Notes: generated by a model not told the origin, from the letters alone. DNA of 15,178 bases from Bacillota bacterium (GCA_009786175.1 WQTQ01000181.1:1-15178); one strand, 5' to 3'; numbered from the stretch's first letter, positions 6,919-15,139 are shown. Made by a program: numbers and translations.

Positions 6919-8655
6919 ATGACATTACCAGAAAAAATTATATTGCGCAAAAAAATCCAAACAACTTTGCTTTCGGCAATATTATTCTTTGTTATAACAC
7001 TGCTATTCAGGCAATTTTTTAATATACTGTCGGTAATGGGTATACGCCCAAGTGCTTTACCGCCTGTTTTGGGACTAATGTTTGGGCCCTTTGCGGTTTT
7101 AGGCTGCGCAATAGGCAACTTTATTGCAGATATAGTATCTGGATACAGCTTGCTGATAAGTGTGTTAGGTTTCGTTGCCCAGTTTATATACGGCCTTTTA
7201 CCTTATCTTATGTGGCGGACTGTGGATGAACTAAGAAACAGGCCTTCGCATCCTGTCAGGCTTAATAAATCAAAATATGTACTTCGTTACATTCTTATAG
7301 TCATAATAAATGCAATAATTACTTCTGCTTTCCTGGGCTCTATAAAGCAAAGCATAAGTATCAGTTCCCTTATTTCAACAGCAACTCTAATGCTGCTTCT
7401 AAATAACTTTGTGTTCTGTATTGTTCTGGGCATACCGATGCTTATTATTATTAATATGAAAAACTTAAAAGCCAACCGGCTAAGCCTTTCTATGAATGAG
7501 CGTCTGGTGTTGGTTTTTTTAGTATCAGGCATAATTTCGGGGGTTTTGATAGGCGTTTTTGCTGTTGTGGAACTGACATATGCCATAACAGACCCTGTTG
7601 CTATGTGGATGCGGATATACATGTACATCGCTGTTAATCTGCTTGGCTTCTACATGATTGCTGTTGTTTTCCTGTGGTATTGCGAAAAAAATATTACAGT
7701 TCCGGTAGAAGCCATAACAAATATCGCAAAAAGTTTTGTGGGTGACGGTCAAGAAAAAAAAGACAGTTCGTCCATTATTGCCGAATGCGAAAGACTTATA
7801 ACCGGTAAAGAAAACAGTTTGAGTGAAGCAGGAATTCTGGCTCAAGCGTTCAAAAAAATGACACACGATATAGATGATTATATTCGGCACCTTACCGCTG
7901 TAATGTCTGAAAATGAGCGCATTGCGACAGAGCTTAATGTCGCCAGTCAAATTCAGGCCGACATGCTGCCCAAAATATTTCCTGCCTTTCCGGGACGGGA
8001 TGAATTTGAAGTATTCGCCATTATGCAGCCCGCTAAAGAAGTTGGCGGGGACTTTTATGACTTTTTCTTAATTGACGATGACCACTTATGTATAGCAATT
8101 GGAGATGTTTCCGGGAAGGGCATATCTGCCGCTTTGTTTATGGTTATTGCCAAAACATTGATAAACAACCGTGCCAGAAGCGGTGAAGAACCTAAGGTAG
8201 TCTTTACAAATGTCAATAATCAACTTTGTGAAGGCAATGAAAACGCAATGTTTGTAACGGCATGGATAGGGGTTTTTGAAATTAGCTCCGGCAAACTAAC
8301 ATATGTTAACGCAGGGCACAATCCACCGCTTATAAAGAAAGCAAACGGTTCCTGTGAATATTTTCAAGTACAAAAAAGCATTGTACTTGCAATGATAAAC
8401 GGTGTGCAGTACAGGCAAGCGGAAATTCAATTAAATTGCGGAGATACACTATATTTATATACAGACGGTGTAACAGAGGCACATAACGTTGCAGGAGAAC
8501 TATATGGACAAGAACGCTTGATTACTGCAATAGATAATATACCGGATCTGGTTACCAAGGATATTCTGGACTACATTAAGTCTGACGTAGACAATTTTGC
8601 TGCCGGAGTACCGCAGTTTGACGACATTGCCATGTTGATGCTTTCGGTAAAGTAA
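6919..8655 (+). CDS. Membrane-anchored PP2C/SpoIIE-type serine phosphatase (RsbU-like)
   Basis: This 578-residue phosphatase probably dephosphorylates the STAS protein encoded just downstream. The N-terminal half (about 12-255) has several hydrophobic segments. One is LGLMFGPFAVLGCAIGNFIAD (51-71), a pattern resembling small-molecule-binding membrane domains such as ECF S-components. A HAMP-like linker (NITVPVEAITNIAKSF, about 258-273) and a helical signalling segment follow. The catalytic PP2C/SpoIIE domain spans about 340-578. Its metal-binding motifs are all present: EVGGDFYD (374-381), GDVSGKG (395-401), YTDGVTE (514-520) and FDDIAML (567-573). It should therefore be active and able to couple a membrane-sensed signal to the switch. 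The input ligand is unknown. It starts 21 bases after loaP and lies in the same operon. Confidence 0.88.
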   Translation: MTLPEKIILRKKIQTTLLSAILFFVITLLFRQFFNILSVMGIRPSALPPVLGLMFGPFAVLGCAIGNFIADIVSGYSLLISVLGFVAQFIYGLLPYLMWRTVDELRNRPSHPVRLNKSKYVLRYILIVIINAIITSAFLGSIKQSISISSLISTATLMLLLNNFVFCIVLGIPMLIIINMKNLKANRLSLSMNERLVLVFLVSGIISGVLIGVFAVVELTYAITDPVAMWMRIYMYIAVNLLGFYMIAVVFLWYCEKNITVPVEAITNIAKSFVGDGQEKKDSSSIIAECERLITGKENSLSEAGILAQAFKKMTHDIDDYIRHLTAVMSENERIATELNVASQIQADMLPKIFPAFPGRDEFEVFAIMQPAKEVGGDFYDFFLIDDDHLCIAIGDVSGKGISAALFMVIAKTLINNRARSGEEPKVVFTNVNNQLCEGNENAMFVTAWIGVFEISSGKLTYVNAGHNPPLIKKANGSCEYFQVQKSIVLAMINGVQYRQAEIQLNCGDTLYLYTDGVTEAHNVAGELYGQERLITAIDNIPDLVTKDILDYIKSDVDNFAAGVPQFDDIAMLMLSVK

Positions 8656-8683
8656 ATTATTGATAATAGAAAGAGTGAAAACT

Positions 8684-8986
8684 ATGGGATTTGCTGTTAA
8701 AGAAGGAAAAGAAACCAGAATAACTCTTGAGGGCAAGTTAGATTTTGCGCGGGCACCTATACTGACAGAAGCCCTTACACAGCTAAAAGGGAAAGATATT
8801 TCAACGATTTTATTCGAATGCAAGGCTTTGACGTATCTTTCCAGCGCGGGGATACGTGCCATTATATTTGCCCAGCAAAAAATCGCCCCGGGTATGTCTA
8901 TCATTATGGAAGATGTATGTGACGATGTGGTAGAAGTACTTGACATGTGCGGGTTATCAGATTTTATTGAATTTACAACATCATAG
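8684..8986 (+). CDS. STAS domain protein, anti-anti-sigma-like (RsbV/SpoIIAA type)
   Basis: This small cytosolic STAS protein (100 residues) shows the classic pattern. A beta-strand block (ETRITLEGKLDFARAPILTEAL) is followed by strand and loop LFECKALTYLSSAGIRAIIF, whose SSAG serine is the usual phosphorylation site. The end is DVVEVLDMCGLSDFIEF. In partner switches the unphosphorylated STAS protein traps the kinase, the kinase phosphorylates it on serine, and a PP2C phosphatase reverses this. Both partners flank it here. I prefer the ATG at 8684, about 8 bases after AAAGAG, to the in-frame TTG at 8660, which has no ribosome binding site and would add eight residues that fit no STAS fold. No sigma factor gene is nearby, so the final target is unknown. 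Confidence 0.86.
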   Translation: MGFAVKEGKETRITLEGKLDFARAPILTEALTQLKGKDISTILFECKALTYLSSAGIRAIIFAQQKIAPGMSIIMEDVCDDVVEVLDMCGLSDFIEFTTS

Positions 8987-9002
8987 TACAGGGGGCTTGT
9001 AT

Positions 9003-9452
9003 ATGTATAAATTTGAAATGGAAATGTCCAAATACGCAATGGAAGTTCTGACAAAAACAAATAACATGGATAGGGTTATGGAATTTGTGGAACTGTGTGT
9101 AAAAGATATAGGTAATCCGCGTATTTCTCAGCAGCTTACACTTGTGGGGGAAGAACTGGCTTTTAATATTTTCAGCTATGCATACGATGATGACCCGGGC
9201 ACATTTATTTTGAGAATTTGTGTATATCCCGAACAAGACAAGGTTACAATGGAATTTCGTGACGCAGGTAAACCATATAATCCACTGGAACGCAAACCGG
9301 CAGACCTGACAAAGCATATTTCAGAGCGAGAGATAGGCGGCTTAGGTATTGCCCTTTCAAAAAAGCTTACCGATAACCAGGTGTACCGGTATGAAAACGG
9401 CCAAAACATCCTGCTTGTAGAAAAGTTTGTTAAATCCGGCGAATCTGCTTAG
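9003..9452 (+). CDS. HATPase serine kinase, RsbW/SpoIIAB-like anti-sigma-type protein
   Basis: This is a 149-residue GHKL-fold ATP-binding kinase. The N box is GEELAFNIFSYAY (49-61), with E51 and N55 in the catalytic and Mg2+ positions of SpoIIAB/RsbW. The G1-like box is FRDAGKPYNP (85-94), and the glycine-rich G2 box is GGLGIAL (112-118). It ends in a strand typical of the family (NGQNILLVEK). It probably phosphorylates the STAS protein upstream and, when free, binds and holds an unknown partner. The ATG at 9003 follows AGGGGGC and lies 16 bases after the STAS stop. A longer in-frame reading from 8940 overlaps the STAS gene and is not believable. Full conservation of ATP-site motifs suggests real kinase activity. 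Confidence 0.86.
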   Translation: MYKFEMEMSKYAMEVLTKTNNMDRVMEFVELCVKDIGNPRISQQLTLVGEELAFNIFSYAYDDDPGTFILRICVYPEQDKVTMEFRDAGKPYNPLERKPADLTKHISEREIGGLGIALSKKLTDNQVYRYENGQNILLVEKFVKSGESA

Positions 9453-9464
9453 GAGGTAGAGTAC

Positions 9465-9674
9465 ATGAACGAACAGAAAAATATTTTTCGTAAAGATAGC
9501 CTGGAGAAAATGTCCTCGCCCGAGAAACTGAATGATTACATTAAGGTTTCAAACCCCAGCATATGGATTATACTAAGCGCGATTGCCATAATGCTTATTG
9601 CCGCCTTTATATGGGGTATAACCTACGAATTGCCCGAAGGTATCAGGCCTATTGAGTTTCTGATTGGCAGGTGA
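9465..9674 (+). CDS. Truncated NHLM-type secretion (HlyD-like membrane fusion) protein, only cytosolic tip and TM helix
   Basis: This 69-residue protein has an N-terminal stretch IFRKDSLEKMSSPEKLNDYI (7-26) that matches the conserved opening of NHLM-system membrane fusion (HlyD-like) secretion proteins. One hydrophobic helix follows at about 33-53. Such proteins normally continue for a few hundred residues with lipoyl, coiled-coil and barrel parts. Here the gene simply stops 15 or so residues after the helix. A perfect AGGAGGT ribosome binding site, a clean stop and a 6-base gap to the next gene argue for a deliberate small protein and not a decaying gene. It probably anchors or assembles the ABC exporter in the membrane. 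Family recognition is from memory of the N-terminal motif. Confidence 0.75.
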   Translation: MNEQKNIFRKDSLEKMSSPEKLNDYIKVSNPSIWIILSAIAIMLIAAFIWGITYELPEGIRPIEFLIGR

Positions 9675-9680
9675 CGTGAA

Positions 9681-11849
9681 ATGATAAAACTGCCGGAGAA
9701 AAAGGCAAAAAAGCGTGTAAAGGTTCCTGTAATTATGCAAATGGAGATGCTGGAATGCGGCGCGGCATCCCTTGCAATGGTTTTAGCTTACTATAAAAAA
9801 TGGATTCCTTTAGAAAAAGTCCGTGAAGACTGTGCTGTAAGCCGCGATGGTTCTACCGCTAAGTATATGTTAATGGCAGCAAGAAATTACGGTCTTACTG
9901 CCAAAGGCTTCAAAGGTGAAGTGGCAAGTGTTCAAAAAGCCACATTTCCTTGCATTATCCATTGGAATTTTAACCATTTTGTAGTACTTACCGGTTTTTG
10001 TAATAAGTACGCCTATATAAATGACCCGGCAAGCGGCGAAACTAAAGTGCCTATGGAGGTATTTAACAGGTCTTTTACCGGAGTTTATATGACCTTTGAG
10101 CCGGGGGATGAATTTAAACCCGAAGGCCGTCCGCAAAGTGTAATGAAGTTTGCGCGCGAACGATTAAAAGGTACTGCCACACCAATTATCTTTGTAGTAT
10201 TTACGATGCTTCTTACATCACTAATCGGTATTATCAATCCGGTGATGTCCAGGGTATTTCTTGACAGAGTTTTGACAGGATATAATCCCGATTGGTTTAC
10301 GCCTATAATTTTAGGGATGTTGGGCCTTGCAGGGGCTTTTTTTATTGTTTCCATAATTAATGCTTTATATCTGTTAAAAATACGAGGGAAGCTGGCTATA
10401 GTGGCAAATGCCACATTTTTATGGCACATTCTGCGGTTACCTGTAAGCTTCTTTTCCCAACGCATGGCAGGGGACATTACAGGGAGACTGAAATATAATG
10501 AAGCAATTGCAGAAACCTTAATTTCTAAATTGGCACCACTGTTCCTTAATTTTATACTAACCATTCTATATTTTGTTATAATGGTACGTTTTAGTTTAGT
10601 GCTGACAGCCATAGGGCTTTTTGCTGTAGTCGTAAATATGATAATGGCAAGAATAATTTCAAAAAGGCGCATTAATATTACACGTACCCAAATGCGGGAC
10701 GAAGGCAGGCTTAGCGGCCTTACTTTGGGCGGCATAAAAATGATTGAAACAATAAAATCTTCCGGTGCCGAAAATGGATTTTTCGAGCAGTGGGCAGGTA
10801 TTAGGGCGGCTGTAAACAGGTCTAAAGTCGAATTTATCAAAACCAACACATATTTGGGGGCAATACCGGAGTTTGTATCTTCTGTTACCCAAGTTGCTAT
10901 TTTAATAACCGGTGCCTACTTGATTTTGATGGGGGAATTTACACCCGGTATGCTTTTAGCTTTCCAAGGTTTCTTAATGGCTTTCAGTGCCCCGGTGGCA
11001 TCTTTTATAGACGCCTCCCAATGCATTCAGGAAATGCGGGTTACAATGGAGCGGGTTGAGGATGTATTTAAGTGCAGCCCGGATGGGGCGAAAACCGAGA
11101 TTGCCGAGGATACAGACGAATATGACAAACTTTCCGGAAACATTGAAATTAAAGGCGTTTCTTTTGGGTACAACAAGCTTATAAACCCGCTAATCAACGA
11201 TTTTAATATGACAGTAAAGGCAGGGTCATCCGTTGCCTTTGTGGGCTCAAGCGGCTGCGGAAAATCCACTTTAACAAAATTGATTTCCGGGTTATACAGC
11301 CCTTGGGCAGGTGAAATCCTTTTTGACGGTATGACAATAACACAAATAAACCGCAATATGTTTACAAGTTCCGTTGCGGTTGTTGATCAGGACATTACCA
11401 TATTCGAAGATTCTATATCTGACAATGTAAAGCTTTGGGATAATTCTATCGAAGATTTTGAAGCTATTTTAGCTTGCCGTGACGCCGGTATCCATCATGA
11501 TATTCTTCAACGCCCGGACGGATACAAGCATATGATGGCCGAAGGCGGGAAAAATTTTTCCGGCGGGCAGCGTCAAAGACTGGAAATAGCCAGGGCTTTG
11601 GCCAGTGACCCTGCTATACTAATTATGGATGAAGCAACCAGTGCCCTGGACGCTAAAACAGAATTTGATGTAGCCAACGCTATCCGCAACAGGGGTATCA
11701 CTTGCATAATTATTGCTCACAGGCTCTCCACCATCCGGGATTGCGACGAAATTATTGTGCTGGACAAAGGCCTTGTGGTAGAGCGCGGGACTCATGATGA
11801 ACTAATGGAAAAAGGCGGTTTTTATACCAGGCTTGTAACCACGGAATAG
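9681..11849 (+). CDS. NHLM-type peptidase/permease/ATPase ABC exporter (ABC1, C39 peptidase)
   Basis: This exporter cleaves the leader from a ribosomally made peptide and pumps out the core. In its 722 residues, a C39 peptidase domain (about 15-140) has Q20 (oxyanion), catalytic C26 in MLECGAAS, H99 in NFNHFVVL and D115 in INDPASG, all intact. The NHLM-typical segments CAVSRDGSTAKYMLMAARNYG and FEPGDEF are present. A six-helix type transmembrane domain spans about 165-445. The nucleotide-binding domain spans about 485-722: Walker A GSSGCGKST (522-530), Q570, signature SGGQR (627-631), Walker B ILIMDE (646-651) and H680. It sits between the fusion-protein stub and ABC2, the standard NHLM order. 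The leader it recognises should end in a Gly-Gly-type site. Confidence 0.93.
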   Translation: MIKLPEKKAKKRVKVPVIMQMEMLECGAASLAMVLAYYKKWIPLEKVREDCAVSRDGSTAKYMLMAARNYGLTAKGFKGEVASVQKATFPCIIHWNFNHFVVLTGFCNKYAYINDPASGETKVPMEVFNRSFTGVYMTFEPGDEFKPEGRPQSVMKFARERLKGTATPIIFVVFTMLLTSLIGIINPVMSRVFLDRVLTGYNPDWFTPIILGMLGLAGAFFIVSIINALYLLKIRGKLAIVANATFLWHILRLPVSFFSQRMAGDITGRLKYNEAIAETLISKLAPLFLNFILTILYFVIMVRFSLVLTAIGLFAVVVNMIMARIISKRRINITRTQMRDEGRLSGLTLGGIKMIETIKSSGAENGFFEQWAGIRAAVNRSKVEFIKTNTYLGAIPEFVSSVTQVAILITGAYLILMGEFTPGMLLAFQGFLMAFSAPVASFIDASQCIQEMRVTMERVEDVFKCSPDGAKTEIAEDTDEYDKLSGNIEIKGVSFGYNKLINPLINDFNMTVKAGSSVAFVGSSGCGKSTLTKLISGLYSPWAGEILFDGMTITQINRNMFTSSVAVVDQDITIFEDSISDNVKLWDNSIEDFEAILACRDAGIHHDILQRPDGYKHMMAEGGKNFSGGQRQRLEIARALASDPAILIMDEATSALDAKTEFDVANAIRNRGITCIIIAHRLSTIRDCDEIIVLDKGLVVERGTHDELMEKGGFYTRLVTTE

Positions 11850-11860
11850 AGGTAGAACGT

Positions 11861-14044
11861 ATGGGCTTATACACTGATCAAATAACTGCCAGAATCAAAA
11901 GTGACCAGGATGCTTTTGAAGAAAGTTTCGTCCATTTGGCATCTGTGGTAATGGGGCATAAACGTCAGGCAGAAACCTTTTTATCAGACAGAGACGCAGC
12001 CAAAAACGCTATAGAAGAAATATTGAAATTTTATCACATTGTACCTGTAGAATTGCCAAGCAGCATAGAGTCTGTAGATGACCAACTAGAATTTTTTCTT
12101 CACCCGGCAGGCATTATGCGCCGAATGGTGGAATTAACGGGAAATTGGTATAAAGACGGCATAGGCCCCCTGTTGGGGCAAACAGAAACAGGTCAGGTTA
12201 TTGCCCTGCTGCCCGGTAAATCGTCAGGTTACACATATTTTGATCATGAGCAAAATAAACGCGTTAAAGTAAACAGCGAAATTGCAAAAAAAATCAAAAT
12301 AGACGCTTTTTGTTTTTACAATCCGCTCCCAATGCGGAAAATTAGTATTTCCGATTTGCTTTTATATATGGTACGGGTTTTGGCAGTTTCGGATTATGTA
12401 ATAATTGTATCGGCAGTGCTTGCCACTACCTTATTGGCCTTAATTATTCCTTATGCTAACCAACAGCTTTTTGGTCATATTATCCCGTCCGGAGAAATTA
12501 CGCAGCTTATTGCTATTTCCTTTTTACTTGTTGGCGTTACTATATCCACCATGTTAATTAAAGTAACCCAAAATATTATTTATGCAAGAATTAATACAAA
12601 AACCGAAATGGCTGTGCAAGCGGCTACAATGGGCAGGCTGCTTTCGCTGCCCCCCGGCTTTTTTAAAGAATATACATCCGGTGAAATTGCTCAGCGTACA
12701 TTTAGCTTAGCTTCGTTATGCGGTATTTTGATACATGTTATTTTTGGTGCAGGGCTTGCCGGGTTATTTTCCTTTATTTACATTGGGCAAATAGCTGTAA
12801 TTACACCGGTATTGGCAGCACCTGCTTTATTGATAATAGCGGTAAACATTGCATTAACAATTATTAATTCACTAATATCCATTGGTGTTTCCAAAAAGCA
12901 AATGGAAGGCGGCGCGAAACTAAACGGTTTGGTATTCTCGCTAATTTCCGGTGTGCAAAAAATCAAATTATCAGGAAGTGAACGCCGCGCATTCTCTAAA
13001 TGGGCGAAGAAATACTCCGAAAATGCCTCTCTGATTTATACACCCCCTATTTTTATAAGAATCGCACCTGTCCTAATTGCAACAGTATCTATGGTAGGGG
13101 GTGTAATTTTATTTGCCATAGCAGCTTCATCCAACATGTCGGTTGCAGAGTATATGGCTTTTAGCGTTGCCTTTGGTTTGGCTTCCGGTGCCATTATGAA
13201 CCTGTCTAACATTTCAGCAACAATTGCTTCCATTAAACCTGTGCTAGATATGGCAAAACCTATTATGCATACCCAACCGGAAACTTCCGTAGGCAAAAAA
13301 ATGCTGGACCGCTTGTCCGGGGCCATAAATGTAGACAATGTCTCATTTCGTTATAACGAAGATATGCCCTTGGTGCTTGAAAATTTATCGCTAAAAGTTA
13401 ACCGCGGCCAATATGTGGCTGTAGTAGGTGCTTCCGGCTGCGGCAAATCTACTCTATTACGGCTTTTATTAGGCTTTGAAGAACCTTTAAAAGGTGCTGT
13501 ATATTATGACGCTTACGATATGAAAGCTATTGACCTCAAATCATTGCGTAAATCCATTGGATGTGTAATCCAAAACGGTACGCTTATGACCGGTTCCATA
13601 TATGAAAACATTACAATATCCGCACCGTGGCTAACAATTGATGAAGCTTGGGAAGCGGCAGAAATGGCCGGGATAGCTGACGATATACGCGCAATGCCAA
13701 TGGGAATGCACACTTTAGTTTCCGATGGCGGCGGCGGTGTTTCCGGTGGGCAAAAACAGAGGATACTTATTGCCCGCGCTCTTGCCCCAAAGCCAAAAAT
13801 ACTGCTGTTAGATGAGGCCACATCTGCGTTGGATAACATCACACAAAAACATGTTTCCGACTCGCTGGACAGGTTAAAGTGTACGCGTATTGTAATAGCC
13901 CACAGGCTGTCAACAATCCGTCAGTGTGACAGGATTATCATGCTGGAAAAGGGCAGCATTGTGGAGGATGGGACTTATGAGGAGTTGATGGCACTTAACG
14001 GGAAGTTTGCGGAGTTGGTGGAACGGCAGAGGTTGGAGAACTAA
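11861..14044 (+). CDS. NHLM-type ABC exporter permease/ATPase (ABC2, no peptidase)
   Basis: This is the second NHLM exporter subunit (727 residues), expected to pair with ABC1. The N-terminal region (about 1-160) is not a peptidase, since the C39 cysteine and histidine motifs are absent. It carries the ABC2-type block TGNWYKDGIGPLLGQ...GQVIALLPGKSSGYTYFD, whose role is unclear. The transmembrane domain spans about 165-445. The nucleotide-binding domain spans about 487-727: Walker A GASGCGKST (523-531), Q571, signature SGGQK (628-632), Walker B ILLLDE (647-652) and H681. Both ATPase sites look functional. It begins 11 bases after the ABC1 stop with GAGGT upstream. Its TAA stop shares a base with an ATG (TAATG) that appears to be the original start of the next gene. 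Confidence 0.92.
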   Translation: MGLYTDQITARIKSDQDAFEESFVHLASVVMGHKRQAETFLSDRDAAKNAIEEILKFYHIVPVELPSSIESVDDQLEFFLHPAGIMRRMVELTGNWYKDGIGPLLGQTETGQVIALLPGKSSGYTYFDHEQNKRVKVNSEIAKKIKIDAFCFYNPLPMRKISISDLLLYMVRVLAVSDYVIIVSAVLATTLLALIIPYANQQLFGHIIPSGEITQLIAISFLLVGVTISTMLIKVTQNIIYARINTKTEMAVQAATMGRLLSLPPGFFKEYTSGEIAQRTFSLASLCGILIHVIFGAGLAGLFSFIYIGQIAVITPVLAAPALLIIAVNIALTIINSLISIGVSKKQMEGGAKLNGLVFSLISGVQKIKLSGSERRAFSKWAKKYSENASLIYTPPIFIRIAPVLIATVSMVGGVILFAIAASSNMSVAEYMAFSVAFGLASGAIMNLSNISATIASIKPVLDMAKPIMHTQPETSVGKKMLDRLSGAINVDNVSFRYNEDMPLVLENLSLKVNRGQYVAVVGASGCGKSTLLRLLLGFEEPLKGAVYYDAYDMKAIDLKSLRKSIGCVIQNGTLMTGSIYENITISAPWLTIDEAWEAAEMAGIADDIRAMPMGMHTLVSDGGGGVSGGQKQRILIARALAPKPKILLLDEATSALDNITQKHVSDSLDRLKCTRIVIAHRLSTIRQCDRIIMLEKGSIVEDGTYEELMALNGKFAELVERQRLEN

Positions 14045-14097
14045 TGACTCTGGATTTTGAAATGAGTGTGAAAGCGCGTGCCTATGATTTGCCCTAA
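14044..14097 (+). other. Short zero-frame start of the GNAT-like gene; frameshift site CCC-T-AAA
   Basis: ATG at 14044 overlaps the ABC2 stop (TAATG) and has a good ribosome binding site (TTGGAG, about 7 bases upstream), yet reads only 17 codons (MTLDFEMSVKARAYDLP) before TAA at 14095-14097. Skipping T14095 would join it without a gap to the downstream frame (...YDLP then KLIVEKDDIERL), giving one 335-residue protein. CCC followed by U and a stop is a plausible +1 slippage context for a proline tRNA. It could be a programmed frameshift, a genuine one-base insertion or a sequencing error. A stand-alone 17-residue peptide is the fourth option. Confidence 0.55.
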
Positions 14098-15052
14098 ACT
14101 AATCGTTGAAAAAGATGATATAGAGAGATTGTCAACTGAATTACTTGGCAATCATACACTCCCTGCATTTCTATTTGACGAAACAAAGTATATACGAGTG
14201 GTAATCGGAATGAAAGTTGCTAATAATTATGTTGGTATGAGTTACGGGGTCATCGCGCATAATACAGAAGTTTTTTTTCTCCATTTTTTATACATTAGTA
14301 AAGATTACCGCAGGTGTGAATTCGTTATTCATTTATTAGAATTTACATTGAAATCTGCTGTTATTACTGCGGAAGCAAAAAAAGCGATCTGGAAATATGT
14401 CATATATGAGAACATGAGTGATGTGCATCTAAAACTTTTGTCCATGCTTCCATTTTGTCATGTAACAAAAATCACAAAAATAAAAAGTTACCAAATAAAA
14501 ACTAAAGATTTTGAACATATACGCTTAGGAAAATTTATTTCGCGTAACTCACATAGTCTGAAAAACAGCAAGTACAGTATAGTGAGGTGGTTCGAATGCG
14601 ATAATAGGTTGAAAGAAATGATGTTTAAAATAGAGACGAGTATAAAACATGATAAAAACTATTTATCTCCATTTATTGAAGATGAAATTAGTTGGCAAGG
14701 AAGTTTAGACGAACAAACTTCACTTGTTCTTGTGAAAAGAGATGTGCAAGAACCTTTAGGGTGGATAATATGCAGTAAACTTTCCGACAAAAAAGTGCAG
14801 ATAGAACGTTTATACATTTACGAAGACAAGAGAGTAGGTTTCGTTGCGGCTCATTTTCTTGCCTATGTGTTGGACAAAATCAAACTATTGTATGAACAAC
14901 TTTGTTTTAATGTGATTGAAGGAAATCAACAAATGAAGAGATTTGTAAATTATTTCAACGCACCTATAGTTGACATGGATTATAGTGCATTAAAATTAAG
15001 TATCATTACATGTAAACTTGAAATAGTTTTTGAGAGACATGCTACTGAATGA
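14078..15052 (+). CDS. Tandem GNAT-like protein, possible peptide acyltransferase or immunity factor
   Basis: The open frame gives 324 residues from a GTG (or 322 from ATG 14084), neither with a good ribosome binding site. The true start is probably 14044 through a +1 shift. Two GNAT-like halves are visible. About 35-130 contains YVGMSYGVIA and LYISKDYRRCEFVIHLL. About 165-300 contains PLGWIICSKL, LYIYEDKRVGFVAAHFL and FNVIEGNQQMKRFVNYF. The two LYI-x-x-D-x-R segments align with each other, indicating internal duplication. The acyl-CoA pyrophosphate loop is lost in the first half and only partly kept in the second (RVGFVA), so activity is uncertain. The gene is visibly more AT-rich than the exporter genes, suggesting separate acquisition. 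GNAT enzymes are known peptide modifiers or self-protection factors in RiPP clusters; which applies here is unknown. Confidence 0.6.
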   Translation: MPMICPKLIVEKDDIERLSTELLGNHTLPAFLFDETKYIRVVIGMKVANNYVGMSYGVIAHNTEVFFLHFLYISKDYRRCEFVIHLLEFTLKSAVITAEAKKAIWKYVIYENMSDVHLKLLSMLPFCHVTKITKIKSYQIKTKDFEHIRLGKFISRNSHSLKNSKYSIVRWFECDNRLKEMMFKIETSIKHDKNYLSPFIEDEISWQGSLDEQTSLVLVKRDVQEPLGWIICSKLSDKKVQIERLYIYEDKRVGFVAAHFLAYVLDKIKLLYEQLCFNVIEGNQQMKRFVNYFNAPIVDMDYSALKLSIITCKLEIVFERHATE

Positions 15053-15087
15053 AGCGGCATGATTAGCTACAATCCATATTAGACTTC

Positions 15088-15116
15088 TTGCATAACTAAG
15101 CAAAAGATAGTACACT
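15088..15116 (+). promoter_or_regulatory. Weak possible promoter before the last gene
   Basis: TTGCAT (15088-15093) and TACACT (15111-15116) are 17 bases apart and would start transcription near 15123, just ahead of the ribosome binding site at 15127-15134. Each box matches consensus at only three or four positions. A separate promoter would fit a highly expressed peptide precursor, but the match is modest. Confidence 0.25.
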
Positions 15117-15139
15117 TCCAATTAGTGGGGGTGAACAAA

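Noticed and set aside
8660..8683. TTG start of the STAS gene
   Set aside because: No ribosome binding site; ATG 8684 has AAAGAG at proper distance and gives a standard STAS length.
8940..9002. Longer start of the kinase at 8940
   Set aside because: It would overlap the STAS gene by 47 bases, lacks a ribosome binding site and adds residues that match no RsbW-type start.
9465..9680. Reading the 69-residue protein as a pseudogene remnant
   Set aside because: No shifted-frame remainder follows; the ABC1 start comes 6 bases after a clean stop, and the ribosome binding site is perfect.
10085..10849. 254-codon open frame on the minus strand inside ABC1
   Set aside because: It is an antisense shadow of a fully motif-supported exporter, without ribosome binding site or recognisable domain.
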